This document shows positions 9,450-18,277 of a DNA stretch of 64,000 nucleotides, one piece after another. Source of the stretch: Beduinella massiliensis (GTDB taxonomy: Bacteria > Bacillota > Clostridia > Christensenellales > Aristaeellaceae); assembly GCF_900199405.1 (NCBI RefSeq), contig NZ_LT963430.1:2511605-2575604 (forward strand), read 5' to 3'. The notes under the pieces are model-generated. The model did no database searches and was not told the DNA's origin. It saw only the letters and a list, made by a program, of their open reading frames with translations. The stretch's first letter is position 1; every line of letters begins with the position of its first letter. The position numbers and the translations under genes are program-made.

Positions 9450-12400
9450 CTATATTTCCCGCCAAAGCACGTAATCGCGCATTTCCCGCCGAAATCCGGC
9501 CCGCACCAGCGTTTCGCGCGCCTCGTCGGGATAATCGCGTACGCAGAGGTTCTGCTGGTCGGAAAAGACGCGCCTTTGCGCGAAATCGCGCGCGAGCGCC
9601 TGCAGCACCTCTTCCGCGTCGTCCGGCAGGACGATTCGCAGCGAAGCGCCCTGCCTCTCCAATATGGCTGCGACACGGCCCGCCCGCAAAGCGACCGCCG
9701 TGCCGGGCACGCAGGTGAATGAAGCGCCCGGCGCGTGCGGCAACGCCTTCCCCCATGCCTGCGCAGGGTCGGCGGCGTTCAGCCAGACGATTTCTTCCTG
9801 CGGGGCGTCCAGGCGCGCGAGTACCCGCGCATAATCTTCCTCCCGAATGAATTGAGCGCCCGAAAGGCCGCGGATGTAGTACCCCCGGCGCACCTTCCCC
9901 GTGTATTCCCATATGCGCAGCACCGAAAGCGCTTCTCCCCAGGAGAGGCCCTCCGCCGTCTCGCGGCACAGAATCTGTGCCTTGGAAAACGCCCGTTCCA
10001 CCCGCTCCTCCAACGTCAGCGTCCGAAGCGGCCGCACGACCTCCCAACGCCCAGCCTGCTGCGCCGACGCGCGTGCCATCGCCCGCCGCTTGACGTCCCT
10101 GCGCTTGGAGCCCTGCGCCGTCTGCCATTCGCGCAGGGGCGCAAAGCTGTCCGCATGCACATAGCCCTTGAGGGCGAGAGAAGTCAAAGCATCCAGCGCG
10201 GATTCGCCGCCAAGCTGCGGCGCAACCGCCTGTGCGAACAGCGCGCCGCGCGTGCGCAGTATCTCATAAGCCGTTCGTTCTGCTCCCGTCAAATCCTCCG
10301 GCAGCTCCGGCTCCGCGGACCAATCTACGTCCCCGGCTGCGTGAAAGCTGAGCAGCGGCTTTTCCCCAGGTTGAATTTGCCAAAACACCTCTCCCTGCGA
10401 AAGCGCCGTATCCAGCAGCCGGGAGCGGTAGCCCGAAGTGCGAGCGGGCAGCAGCACGCTCTCCCACGTCCGGACGGGGTACGGGCTATCCGTCAACCCG
10501 AGAAGTCCCTCGCGAAGCTGATCCGCGCTGCTGCCGGGCGTGCGTATTGCCGCAGCCAGCAGCGCCGCATAACGCTCCGGTGGATACGTCACGGCCTGTA
10601 CTCTGCGTGCCTGCACGGTTTCGCGCTGAGCCCGTTCATATACGTCCGCATGATAGTACAGGCCGTCCAGGACCACCGCGATCCCGTCCCTCAAAAGTGC
10701 CTTTAAAAGCGCCTCGCATACGTCCTCCGGCCAGACGTAGCGCACAGAAAGACTCTTTGCGTCCTGCGGTCCCCGATAGCGCAGGCACCTTCGTACAATG
10801 CGCTCGCGAGCCTGCCGTTCCTCCTGCAAGAACGCCGCTTCGTACAGCGCACGCTGCTCCGCGCAGATCCAGAGCCCCGGCTCCACGTATAGCGCACGTT
10901 CCTCCTGCGCCAGCTGCTCCAGCCAGCCAACCGGCGCGTCTGCCTCTCCGGCGACCAGATCGCCCTCCGTCATGAGCAACGCATGCAGCTGCTCCGCGTC
11001 CTGCGGCTGCCTGCGGCGCATTGCGGCACGCCGAAGCGCTTCCTCGCCCGGCGCGATCATTTCCTGCGCGGTGAGCGCCTGCTGCACCGCCTGATTCGCG
11101 GCCTTCGGAATCGGTGAATACTCGTACATCATCGTCGCCTCGACCTGACGGCGCAGCGGCAGCGCCATCGGCGAGGGCGCGCTCGTATGCAGTTCGCGCA
11201 CAGCGATGCTGCCTGCTTGAATCCCCTGCAGTACGCGCCGCAAGGCGGGCAGGTCGATGAAGTCCTCCAGGCACTCGCGCAGCGTCTCTTCGATCAACGG
11301 ATGTCCGGCTTGCGACACAGCGCCGGAGAGCGCCTCCGCCCCCCGCAGGCGCTGCACCCAGAGCGGCAGACGCCCCGTGCGGCGCACGCCCATCATCAGC
11401 GCGCGGCCCGCGTTATAACGAAAAGCCATCGAAAAAAGCGGCGTGCCCGGCAATATCGCGCGCAGCAGCGAGGGCGCTTCCTCCTCTTTAAGGCGAGAAA
11501 GGAGCCCCTCAGGCAACGCTTTTGAGCCCATCAGGTAAAGCAGCACGCCGTCGTCATCTTCAAAAGCACGCACATCCACGCCCGTTTGTCGCTGTGCCTC
11601 ATGGGCGAGCAGCAGCGAAAGCGCGTAGTTCACCCGCCTGCCGAAGACGGAATGAATCATGAGCTGGTGTTCTCCCGCCTCGTCCACGAAGTGTTCCGCG
11701 ATCAACGTGCGGTCGGTCGGCAGGCATCCCGTGACCTCAAGCTGACGTTTCACGTGCCGCGATGCGTTCTGGGCTGTGGATGCGTCCATGCGTAGGCGCA
11801 TCATCGCCTGCCCCAATCGGCCTTGGCGGCTGTCCTCCTCCAATGTGCGGAGCATTTCGCCAAACCTTACGCCCGTTTCATAGGCACGCCCCTGTCCATC
11901 CCCACGCCAAAAAGGGGACTGCGCGCCTTCCGGCGTCGCAGGCGTCACGATCACGCGATCCCTCTGAATTTCCGCGACCCGCCAGGAAAACGCGCCGAGC
12001 AGGAACTTATCGCCTACCCTCGCCTCGAACACGTATTCCTCGTCCAGTTCTCCCAATCGGGTTCCATCCGCAAGCACGACGGGAAACCAACCGCGATCCG
12101 GAATCGTTCCGCCCGATGAAACCGCGAGCATGCGGGTGTAGGTATCCCCCGACACGACGCCGTGAATGCGGTCGTAAAGCAGGCGGGGGCGCACGGGACG
12201 ATCCAGCTCGTGTTCAAAATCGCCCGCCAACATGCACAGCAGCGCCTCCACCTGCGCGCGCGTCACGCTGCGAAAGCTGTGCGCGCCATGTGCCATCCTC
12301 AGCGCTTCGTCCACGGTGTAGGTCTGCGTAACCGCCATCGAGACGAGATGCTGCGCAAGCACGTCCAGGCATCCCTGAGGCGGACGTGCCGGTTCGATGG

Positions 12401-13553
12401 CCCCACACATCGCCGCCGTCGCGGTCAATCCGCAGGTAAGCGCCTCCGCCGCCGTTCTCGGAAACAGGCGCATCACGCTCACGCGTCCCGGGTTATGCCC
12501 CGCCCGACCCAAACGCTGCAGCGCGCCGGACACCGTGCCGGGACATCCGATTTGCACCACCTTGTCTACTTCGCCCACGTCGATGCCCAGCTCCATGGAA
12601 GACGTGGCGCAAAGAAGACGCAACTGTCCGCTGCGGAGCTGCTGCTCCGCCTCCAACCGCTGCTCCTTGGATATGCAGCCGTGGTGCGTGCGCGCAAAAC
12701 CTTCGCCCATCAGCGCGTTCACGCCGTAAGCGAGCTTCTCTGCCTGCGCGCGGCCTTCCAAAAATGCGATCACCGTTCGCATCCCCTCGCATTCCCGCAC
12801 CACCGCGCGCGCGAGTTCCGGCCAGATCGTGCCTTCCGGCAGCACGCGCATGTCGGGCACTGGGCATACGACCTCCATGTCCGCCGCCTTTTGCATGGCG
12901 GGCGCAATCACGCGCGTTCCCTCTGCCAGATAGTCGGCCGCCGTTTGCAGCGGATGAATCGTCGCCGATAGGCCCACGCGCTGAAGCGGCCGCCTGCACA
13001 GCTCGTCCATCCGTGAAAGCGACAGCATGAGGTGCGCGCCGCGCTTGGTCCCGATGATCGCATGCAGCTCGTCCACGATCACAGCGCGGGCGGTCGAAAG
13101 CATGCGCCTACCCCCGGAGGATGTCAGCAGGAGGTATAGCGATTCCGGCGTCGTAATCAAGATGTGCGGAGGCTTTCGCTGCATGCGCGTGCGTTCGCTC
13201 TGCGGCGTGTCGCCCGTACGGACTGCGGTTCGGATGCACGTCGCACCCGTGATTCCCTCGATAGGACGTTTCAGGTTTTCGTTTATGTCGTTTCCGAGTG
13301 CCTTCAAGGGGGATATGTAGACGACGCGCAGCTCATCCGGCAGTTCTCCGGCTTCAGCTTCGCGCGCCAGTTCATCCACAAACCAGAGAAACGCCGACAG
13401 CGTCTTGCCCGTACCAGTGGGCGCGCTGACCAGCGCATGTCCGCCGGAGGCGATGGCGGGCCAACTCTCCCGCTGCACCTGCGTGGGCTTCCCCACCGCG
13501 CGCTCAAACCACGCCGCCGTTTCTTTGGAAAAAAGCTTTAGCGCCTCGTCCAT
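9450..13553 (-). CDS. lhr: Lhr-type large DEAD/DEAH helicase
   Basis: A 1367-residue helicase. The N-terminal half has RecA-like motifs in order: Q-motif region (KPTQVQRESWP), Walker A APTGTGKTLSAF, TTPESLYLL, motif II VDELHAI (DELH, an Lhr hallmark), LSATIHP, then SSMELGIDVG and QRLGRAGH. Past residue 480 lie the Lhr winged-helix and DUF1998/C-terminal region. Lhr proteins translocate 3' to 5' on single-stranded DNA and unwind RNA:DNA hybrids in repair. The ATG at 13553 is chosen because GGGAGG lies seven bases before it and the promoter covers the region upstream. The long form with a C-terminal extension is typical of bacteria. Confidence 0.93.
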   Translation of the reverse strand: MDEALKLFSKETAAWFERAVGKPTQVQRESWPAIASGGHALVSAPTGTGKTLSAFLWFVDELAREAEAGELPDELRVVYISPLKALGNDINENLKRPIEGITGATCIRTAVRTGDTPQSERTRMQRKPPHILITTPESLYLLLTSSGGRRMLSTARAVIVDELHAIIGTKRGAHLMLSLSRMDELCRRPLQRVGLSATIHPLQTAADYLAEGTRVIAPAMQKAADMEVVCPVPDMRVLPEGTIWPELARAVVRECEGMRTVIAFLEGRAQAEKLAYGVNALMGEGFARTHHGCISKEQRLEAEQQLRSGQLRLLCATSSMELGIDVGEVDKVVQIGCPGTVSGALQRLGRAGHNPGRVSVMRLFPRTAAEALTCGLTATAAMCGAIEPARPPQGCLDVLAQHLVSMAVTQTYTVDEALRMAHGAHSFRSVTRAQVEALLCMLAGDFEHELDRPVRPRLLYDRIHGVVSGDTYTRMLAVSSGGTIPDRGWFPVVLADGTRLGELDEEYVFEARVGDKFLLGAFSWRVAEIQRDRVIVTPATPEGAQSPFWRGDGQGRAYETGVRFGEMLRTLEEDSRQGRLGQAMMRLRMDASTAQNASRHVKRQLEVTGCLPTDRTLIAEHFVDEAGEHQLMIHSVFGRRVNYALSLLLAHEAQRQTGVDVRAFEDDDGVLLYLMGSKALPEGLLSRLKEEEAPSLLRAILPGTPLFSMAFRYNAGRALMMGVRRTGRLPLWVQRLRGAEALSGAVSQAGHPLIEETLRECLEDFIDLPALRRVLQGIQAGSIAVRELHTSAPSPMALPLRRQVEATMMYEYSPIPKAANQAVQQALTAQEMIAPGEEALRRAAMRRRQPQDAEQLHALLMTEGDLVAGEADAPVGWLEQLAQEERALYVEPGLWICAEQRALYEAAFLQEERQARERIVRRCLRYRGPQDAKSLSVRYVWPEDVCEALLKALLRDGIAVVLDGLYYHADVYERAQRETVQARRVQAVTYPPERYAALLAAAIRTPGSSADQLREGLLGLTDSPYPVRTWESVLLPARTSGYRSRLLDTALSQGEVFWQIQPGEKPLLSFHAAGDVDWSAEPELPEDLTGAERTAYEILRTRGALFAQAVAPQLGGESALDALTSLALKGYVHADSFAPLREWQTAQGSKRRDVKRRAMARASAQQAGRWEVVRPLRTLTLEERVERAFSKAQILCRETAEGLSWGEALSVLRIWEYTGKVRRGYYIRGLSGAQFIREEDYARVLARLDAPQEEIVWLNAADPAQAWGKALPHAPGASFTCVPGTAVALRAGRVAAILERQGASLRIVLPDDAEEVLQALARDFAQRRVFSDQQNLCVRDYPDEARETLVRAGFRREMRDYVLWREI

Positions 13554-13578
13554 CCGCATGCCTCCCACCGTTTTCTCC

Positions 13579-13607
13579 ATTGTAGCATGCGAAGAGAGGT
13601 TTGTCAT
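13579..13607 (-). promoter_or_regulatory. Promoter of lhr
   Basis: On the minus strand, ATGACA (13602-13607), 17-bp spacer, TACAAT (13579-13584), about 20 bp before the ribosome-binding site of lhr. Confidence 0.65.
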
Positions 13608-13691
13608 GCAAAAGCAATTTTACAAATTTTAACCCGTGCTCCTTCGCAAGGCGCGCCCCTGCGCCAGATCAAACGTCAGGTCATCAAGCAT

Positions 13692-13923
13692 CTTTCAATC
13701 CTCGCGCTTCCATGAAGCGCGACGAAATGGGGATACTCCGGCTACAAAAACCGTGTAATGTTTCAACCCTCGCGCTTCCATGAGGCGCGACCATCCTCCT
13801 CGTCTGCTCGCAGTTTGGCGTCAATGTTTCAACCCTCGCGCTTCCATGAGGCGCGACTTGATTTAGCTCGCATGTCGAGCGAGCCAATGCAGTTTCAACC
13901 CTCGCGCTTCCATGAGGCGCGAC
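13692..13923 (-). CRISPR. CRISPR mini-array, 4 repeats and 3 spacers, I-C-like
   Basis: Four 32-bp repeats at 13692-13723, 13760-13791, 13826-13857 and 13892-13923, with spacers of 36, 34 and 34 bp. On the minus strand each repeat begins GTCGCGCC and ends GGGTTGAAAC, and TCGCGC/GCGCGA can form a 6-bp stem, the design of subtype I-C repeats. Three repeats are identical; the leftmost has three substitutions, as expected of the leader-distal end, so transcription is leftward and the leader lies to the right. No cas gene occurs in the window, so it must rely on Cas proteins elsewhere or be a relic. Confidence 0.93.
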
Positions 13924-13927
13924 TGCA

Positions 13928-13955
13928 AATTTCACCAATCATCCACTGTGAAATT
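13928..13955. repeat. Inverted repeat in the CRISPR leader
   Basis: Perfect 8-bp arms AATTTCAC/GTGAAATT around 12 bases, starting four bases from the leader-proximal repeat. The stretch 13924-14100 is AT-rich compared with its surroundings and contains no gene that I can support; I found no clear promoter for the array. Confidence 0.6.
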
Positions 13956-14102
13956 CCATTCATTTTTCCAAATCCCTGCTTTTTTGAAGGATCCATCCTC
14001 AATCAAAGAGCAACATTTACGAAACCTCGTCATAGAATCTGGTGCGAACCACGCCCTTCTCAGCTTACCGCTTGTGGTTCGTACCAGCATTCCCTGCTAT
14101 GC

Positions 14103-14124
14103 AAAAGCCCCCGAAGGGGGTGCT
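14103..14124 (-). terminator. Terminator of the Cys-rich protein gene
   Basis: Stem AGCACCCCC/GGGGGCT (minus strand, 3-base loop TTC, with slippage) followed by TTTTGC, about 35 bp past the stop codon. Confidence 0.75.
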
Positions 14125-14158
14125 TTCGCACCGACTTCGGAGGACTTGGTTGTCGCCG

Positions 14159-14956
14159 TTACCGGCGGCAGGAGCTGCAGTTGCACCCGCAGCCCGTGTT
14201 TCCGCTGCTCGCAGTGCCCAGCGTACCGCAGCTGTTGCAGCCGCAGTTCGAGGCAACCGAACTCTCGTCGCAAAGGGCCGGCGGGAAGAGCGGCAGACTA
14301 AAGAATTCGTCGCATACATTTTCAGCGAATTCTTCACACGGCGGAATCGGGCAGAAGCCATACGAAGGAACCAGAATCTCTACCTTCGCAAGCACCTTAA
14401 GGATGACAGTAACGCACACCGTCAGGCGGAACACGTTGTTGCCGCGGTAGGTGCCCGAAACGCAGATCGCGCTGACCATGGATTCCAGGGTATAAGGCAC
14501 GATGGACTCGTCGGGGATGGAAAGCAGGACGTCCTTGTTGACCGTAACAACGCCACGGCCGATGTACTCGCGGCAGTTCGCATCCGTAAACAGGATGTCG
14601 ATCGGCACGTCGATCTTGCAACGCACGCGGGCAAAGCAGGGGCGGTCGCACAGCCGGTCGATCGTCAGGTCACGAATCGTTCCCTCGGTCGAGGTGGAAC
14701 GGCAGCTTTCAAAGGCGATGGGCATCACCGGCTGCGTGTTCTCGTTGTTCTCGTTGTTGCCGCAGCCGCAGGAAGGAACCATGCCATAGCTGACGAGCGT
14801 CACATCCACGTCTTCCTTCTGCTCCTGTTGCAGGCAGGAGTCGTACACGCGCTGCACCTGGATGCAGATTTTTTCGTTCAGGCCATTCAGCACGTCGTTT
14901 CCAACGACACCGGGGCAGCAGGAAGTGTTCGCATTCTTATAGGAGTAAAAACTCAT
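14159..14956 (-). CDS. Cys-rich protein, possible spore coat component
   Basis: A 265-residue protein that I recognise only loosely. It has about 25 cysteines: CC near residue 13, CGCG near 63, and a C-terminal tail of CGCNSCG and CGCNCSSC. The middle (about 80-205) is a beta-rich region with few charges. There is no signal peptide or membrane segment. Such cysteine-dense, cytoplasmic-type proteins in spore formers are often mother-cell coat or exosporium proteins; that role is inferred. Start ATG at 14956 follows AGGAGG by 11 bases. It is a single gene with its own terminator. Confidence 0.6.
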   Translation of the reverse strand: MSFYSYKNANTSCCPGVVGNDVLNGLNEKICIQVQRVYDSCLQQEQKEDVDVTLVSYGMVPSCGCGNNENNENTQPVMPIAFESCRSTSTEGTIRDLTIDRLCDRPCFARVRCKIDVPIDILFTDANCREYIGRGVVTVNKDVLLSIPDESIVPYTLESMVSAICVSGTYRGNNVFRLTVCVTVILKVLAKVEILVPSYGFCPIPPCEEFAENVCDEFFSLPLFPPALCDESSVASNCGCNSCGTLGTASSGNTGCGCNCSSCRR

Positions 14957-15006
14957 ACTTGGTTGCGCCTCCTCGTTTTTGTTTATGAGGTGCTCCTCAC
15001 GCTAAC

Positions 15007-15036
15007 ATCGTATGCCTACGGCGGCAAGGGGTGCAA
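15007..15036 (-). promoter_or_regulatory. Possible promoter of the Cys-rich gene
   Basis: Minus strand TTGCAC (15031-15036), 18-bp spacer, TACGAT (15007-15012). The -10 sits in CATACGAT, which also resembles the -10 of sporulation sigma factors E and K (CATACAnT). The choice between the two readings is open. Confidence 0.4.
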
Positions 15037-15068
15037 AAGAAAACGCGCCCGTTTTCCATCGGACGCGT
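15036..15068 (-). terminator. Terminator of the Zor-like operon
   Basis: Minus-strand stem ACGCGTCCG/CGGGCGCGT with an 8-base loop followed by TTTTCTTTT, eight bases past the stop of the last gene. Confidence 0.85.
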
Positions 15069-15076
15069 TGTTTTCC

Positions 15077-15559
15077 TCAAAGCTCGAAGCTATACGGCCT
15101 TCCGAAGAGGAAATAGTTGATCTCGAGCATGGGCTTTCGTGCTGCGGCCTCCTGCTCGTTCAGGCGGCAGAGCACCGTCGCGCTCAGATTCGCCCTGCTC
15201 AGGCCCGGCAGCTTCTGTGCGTCTCCTGTCGACACCTGAGCAACATCTCCCTCTTGCGCCGTGACGACCAGCTCAATCCATTCGGCGCTCAAAAAATTCA
15301 TGTTCTTGACCGGCACGGTGTAGGTGACAAAGACGTAGTCCTCCGCATTGCCAATCGCTTCCCGCAAAAAGATTCTGCCCGTCAGAGAGTCGTTGTCCAT
15401 GCCTGCGCGCATCTCGTCGAACAGCGATTGATTCTGGGAGGCAAGCGTTACCGCGATCTGCACGCTCTCTGTGCCCAGCTTCAGCGTCGCCAACTCGTAC
15501 ACGGCTAGTCCCACCGTCAGTACCGTTATAACCACCATGATCCAAGCGAACACCCGCAT
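15077..15559 (-). CDS. Small membrane-anchored protein in the Zor-like operon
   Basis: A 160-residue protein of no family that I recognise. Residues 4-26 form one strongly hydrophobic segment (WIMVVITVLTVGLAVYEL), after which some 130 soluble residues should lie outside the membrane if the N-terminus is inside. No cysteine lipobox and no catalytic motif are visible. It follows the ZorB-like gene by 43 bp, has an AAGAAGGGTG site, and is followed at once by a terminator, so it is the third gene of a three-gene operon. A role as accessory to the motor pair is inferred from position only. Confidence 0.75.
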   Translation of the reverse strand: MRVFAWIMVVITVLTVGLAVYELATLKLGTESVQIAVTLASQNQSLFDEMRAGMDNDSLTGRIFLREAIGNAEDYVFVTYTVPVKNMNFLSAEWIELVVTAQEGDVAQVSTGDAQKLPGLSRANLSATVLCRLNEQEAAARKPMLEINYFLFGRPYSFEL

Positions 15560-15602
15560 ATTTTTCGTTCACCCTTCTTGGGCGCGGCAAACCGGCCCGG
15601 AA

Positions 15603-16616
15603 TTAATCCGCCGCTTCCAATATGCGGCTCATCTCGTCAATCATCTCCGCATCCTTCAGGCGGAACTTGAATTCCACGCGCCGCGATGCGTCCTTGTCAA
15701 TCGTTCCGTCTTCATAGTAGACCGGATCGACCCACGAGCGCCCGTTCGCGGTCATGATGGAACGCAGCTGCTCTTTTTCCGCATGCGTCAGGCCGCTGAA
15801 CGCGTCCGACAGGCAGTAGGTCACGACCGACAGCGCCCGCTGCTGCGAAAGATTCAGGTTGCTCAGATAGTCGCCGTCCGTATCCGTATGACCTTCGATG
15901 ATGATCTCCGCTACGTACTCGCTGTTTTCCGGCGCGAGCAGCGTGCGCACGTAGACCGGCAGGAAGCTGTCCAGCAACGCCATGCCGGAGGGCTTAAGCT
16001 CCGACTTGCCGGAGTCAAAGAGCACGGAACCCGTAAAGACGATCGCTCCCGTCTGACGGTCCACGACGGTATTCAGGTTCGCGCCGAGCATCTCGTCGCG
16101 CAGGTCTTCAATGATGCGCGAGCGCACGCCGATCAGGTTGTCGATCTTCGTCTGCTGCGCCGAAAGCAGTGCCTCCTGCTCGTCCATGCGCAGCTGTTGT
16201 GCGGCCATGTTCTCCTGGGCGAGGGCGATCTTCTTTTTGGCGTCGTCCAGCTCGACGCTCTGGGCGTCAAATGCCGCCTGTTTTTCCTCCAGCTGCGACG
16301 TGGAAAGCGCGAGCAGCGCGGCCTGCTCGTCCAGCTGCGCCTGCTGATCGTCCAGCAGCGCGGTAGACGCCGCCAACTGTGCCTCTTTATCCTGCAGCTC
16401 CGCCTGCTGGTCGAGCAGGATGCTCTGCTGCTGTGTCAATTGCGCTTCTTTGGTTTCCAGCTCCGCCGTCTTCGTCTCCTGCAGCTCGACGAGCTGATAA
16501 ATGCTAAAGAACAGGATCAGCGCAAACACGAACAGCATGCCCGCCATCAGGTCGGAATACGAGATCCAAAAGGAACCCGTATCTCCCCGCGGCCTCTTGG
16601 TGCTGTGTGTGCGCAT
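15603..16616 (-). CDS. ZorB/MotB-like protein with OmpA C-terminal domain
   Basis: A 337-residue protein built like MotB and ZorB. A short cytoplasmic N-terminus is followed by one membrane helix (about 17-40) containing WISYSDLMAGM, where D22 matches the proton-carrying aspartate of MotB/ZorB stators. Residues 45-165 form a long heptad-like region rich in Q, L, E and A (ELQDKEAQL-type repeats), a coiled coil. The OmpA/peptidoglycan-binding domain covers about 190-325 (VLFDSGKSEL, IIIEGHTDTDGDY, NLSQQRALSVV, SRRVEFKF). One base separates its start from the stop of the ZorA-like gene. Flagellar MotB is unlikely, as no flagellar gene is near. Confidence 0.85.
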   Translation of the reverse strand: MRTHSTKRPRGDTGSFWISYSDLMAGMLFVFALILFFSIYQLVELQETKTAELETKEAQLTQQQSILLDQQAELQDKEAQLAASTALLDDQQAQLDEQAALLALSTSQLEEKQAAFDAQSVELDDAKKKIALAQENMAAQQLRMDEQEALLSAQQTKIDNLIGVRSRIIEDLRDEMLGANLNTVVDRQTGAIVFTGSVLFDSGKSELKPSGMALLDSFLPVYVRTLLAPENSEYVAEIIIEGHTDTDGDYLSNLNLSQQRALSVVTYCLSDAFSGLTHAEKEQLRSIMTANGRSWVDPVYYEDGTIDKDASRRVEFKFRLKDAEMIDEMSRILEAAD

Positions 16617-16617
16617 G

Positions 16618-18246
16618 TCAGCTTACCTCCCTCTTCGTCTGCTCCCGGGAGGCGTCCTCCGCAGCCTGTGCTGTGCGCTCCATCGCACGCTGCAGCTGCT
16701 GCAGGGCCGACACGAACTGTTCCACCTGCGCGCCGTACTTGCGCGCGCTGCTCGAAAGCAGATTCGGCAGCGAATCCGTCGTCTGCCGGATACCCGCCAG
16801 CGTCGTGCCCAGCTGCTTGGTCGTGGTGGTGACGTTTTCATCCAGCAGCGCAAGCCCCTTGCTCAGCCCCTCTTCGAGCTGCTCGCAGAAGGAGAGATAG
16901 GCACTGTTGAGCAGCGCCGCGCTGTCCTTGATGGACGCGCTCACGCGCTCCAGCTCTTTGGCCGTCGTCAGGCTCTGCGTCTGCGCGCTGGCGAGGAACT
17001 TGTCCGTCCAAGCGGTGTATTGCTGCTGATTTTGCAGGACCGCCGCCTGATATTCCTGCAGTTTGGCGAGATAGCGCGCCTGCTGCGCCGCCGTCTGGCT
17101 GAGGGTTTCCATCACCTTGCCGAGCGAGGACTCTGCGTCCTCCACCATGCGCGCGCAGCGAACCGCGCTCTGCTGCACGCTCTGCTTGTCCTGCGCCATA
17201 TCAGAAACATAGGTCTGAAACTGCTCCAGCACGGTCTGCGAAAGCTCGTGCATGTTGATGACATCCTGCGTCATGGTGGCGATCGCTTCCGCTGCGTTCT
17301 TCATGTCCGTCTGTGTCGCCTGGTTAACGCCCGCCATCTCGTCCAGCTTGTCCGAAAGCTGGTGCAGCCGTCCGGCCATGGCCTCGTCCATGCGCTCCAC
17401 AAAGCGCGTCGCAACGCGATCGATGCCCTCCACCTGCTCGCGCGTGGCGGCGACGATGAAGTTGTCCATCGATCGCTGCACCGGAAGGAGCGCGCGCAGA
17501 ATGCTCTGCTCCATCTGCGTGATCATATGGGCGGAAACTTCCTCGACCGCAGCGCGCAGGTAGGCGGTCTGTTCCTGCTGCATGGCGATCATCTGCGTGC
17601 GGTCGTCCACGGGCTTAGGCATACCGTATTGCTGAAACGCGTCGATGAAGTGCGAGAGCGCACGCTGCGCCCTGCCCAGGTTATAGCGATTCAGGAAGTT
17701 AAAGATGAGCGAAGCGATCACGCCGAAGATCGAGGTCAAGAACGCGGTGCTCATGCCGCCGATGAGCTGCTCGATCGCGGAGAGCATGCGGGTCGTATCG
17801 TCCGTCAGCGTAAGCCCGGACAGGCCCGTCACCAGGCCCAGGAATGTGCCCAGAATGCCCAGCGACACCATCACCCCGGGGATCATTTCGCTCAGCTGCG
17901 GGTTTCCCGCGTCGTAAACGGCCGAATCCACGTTGATGTAGTCCTCCACATCGCACGAGCCGCCGTGCGCGTCGCGCGCCTGGGCGTTTTGCAGGAAGCG
18001 TGCCCACTCGTCCTGAAGCCCCTTGCCCAGAAAGTCAAGGTCGTTCCACGAGGGGACGGCGACGCCGCGCTTGCCCTCGTCGATCAGGTGGCGCGCAGCC
18101 TTTCGCAGGGCTGCCGCGTTTTTGGCGATGGGCACAAAGCACTTGATTGCAGCGACGATGAAGATCACGAGAATCGCCGCATAGATAAAAAATGCGGCCG
18201 ATCCGCTGAGCAAACGCCGCATGATTTCACCGGTCATGTCATACAC
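16618..18246 (-). CDS. ZorA-like (MotA/TolQ/ExbB) proton-channel protein
   Basis: A 542-residue protein with a membrane helix at about 13-36 and two more at about 122-145 (IPGVMVSLGILGTFLGLVTG) and 165-188, the pore signature of the MotA/TolQ/ExbB/ZorA superfamily. The remaining 350 residues form a cytoplasmic helical, coiled-coil tail of alternating Q, A, L, E and T, which is the mark of ZorA rather than MotA or ExbB. It probably forms a 5:2 motor with the next gene product. The ATG at 18246 or the one nine bases later, better spaced from AGGTG, may be used. No ZorC, ZorD or ZorE gene is in the window. Confidence 0.8.
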   Translation of the reverse strand: MYDMTGEIMRRLLSGSAAFFIYAAILVIFIVAAIKCFVPIAKNAAALRKAARHLIDEGKRGVAVPSWNDLDFLGKGLQDEWARFLQNAQARDAHGGSCDVEDYINVDSAVYDAGNPQLSEMIPGVMVSLGILGTFLGLVTGLSGLTLTDDTTRMLSAIEQLIGGMSTAFLTSIFGVIASLIFNFLNRYNLGRAQRALSHFIDAFQQYGMPKPVDDRTQMIAMQQEQTAYLRAAVEEVSAHMITQMEQSILRALLPVQRSMDNFIVAATREQVEGIDRVATRFVERMDEAMAGRLHQLSDKLDEMAGVNQATQTDMKNAAEAIATMTQDVINMHELSQTVLEQFQTYVSDMAQDKQSVQQSAVRCARMVEDAESSLGKVMETLSQTAAQQARYLAKLQEYQAAVLQNQQQYTAWTDKFLASAQTQSLTTAKELERVSASIKDSAALLNSAYLSFCEQLEEGLSKGLALLDENVTTTTKQLGTTLAGIRQTTDSLPNLLSSSARKYGAQVEQFVSALQQLQRAMERTAQAAEDASREQTKREVS

Positions 18247-18277
18247 CTGCCGTTTCCTTAAACTTGTGTGTTTATTT

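Noticed and set aside
13554-14158. Mobile element around the CRISPR array
   Set aside because: No transposase, integrase, terminal repeats or target duplications could be found.
14042-15508. Long plus-strand frame across the CRISPR-distal region
   Set aside because: It crosses two minus-strand genes and a terminator and has shadow-like composition.
15077-18246. Calling the motor operon a complete Zorya system
   Set aside because: No ZorC, ZorD or ZorE homologue is adjacent; only the A and B components are recognisable.
15603-18246. Flagellar stator MotA/MotB
   Set aside because: The first protein has a long coiled-coil tail and no flagellar gene is in the window.
16501-18261. Open frame of almost 590 codons antisense to the ZorA-like gene
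   Set aside because: Histidine-, arginine- and leucine-rich composition typical of an antisense shadow; the sense strand has promoter, pore signature and operon structure.
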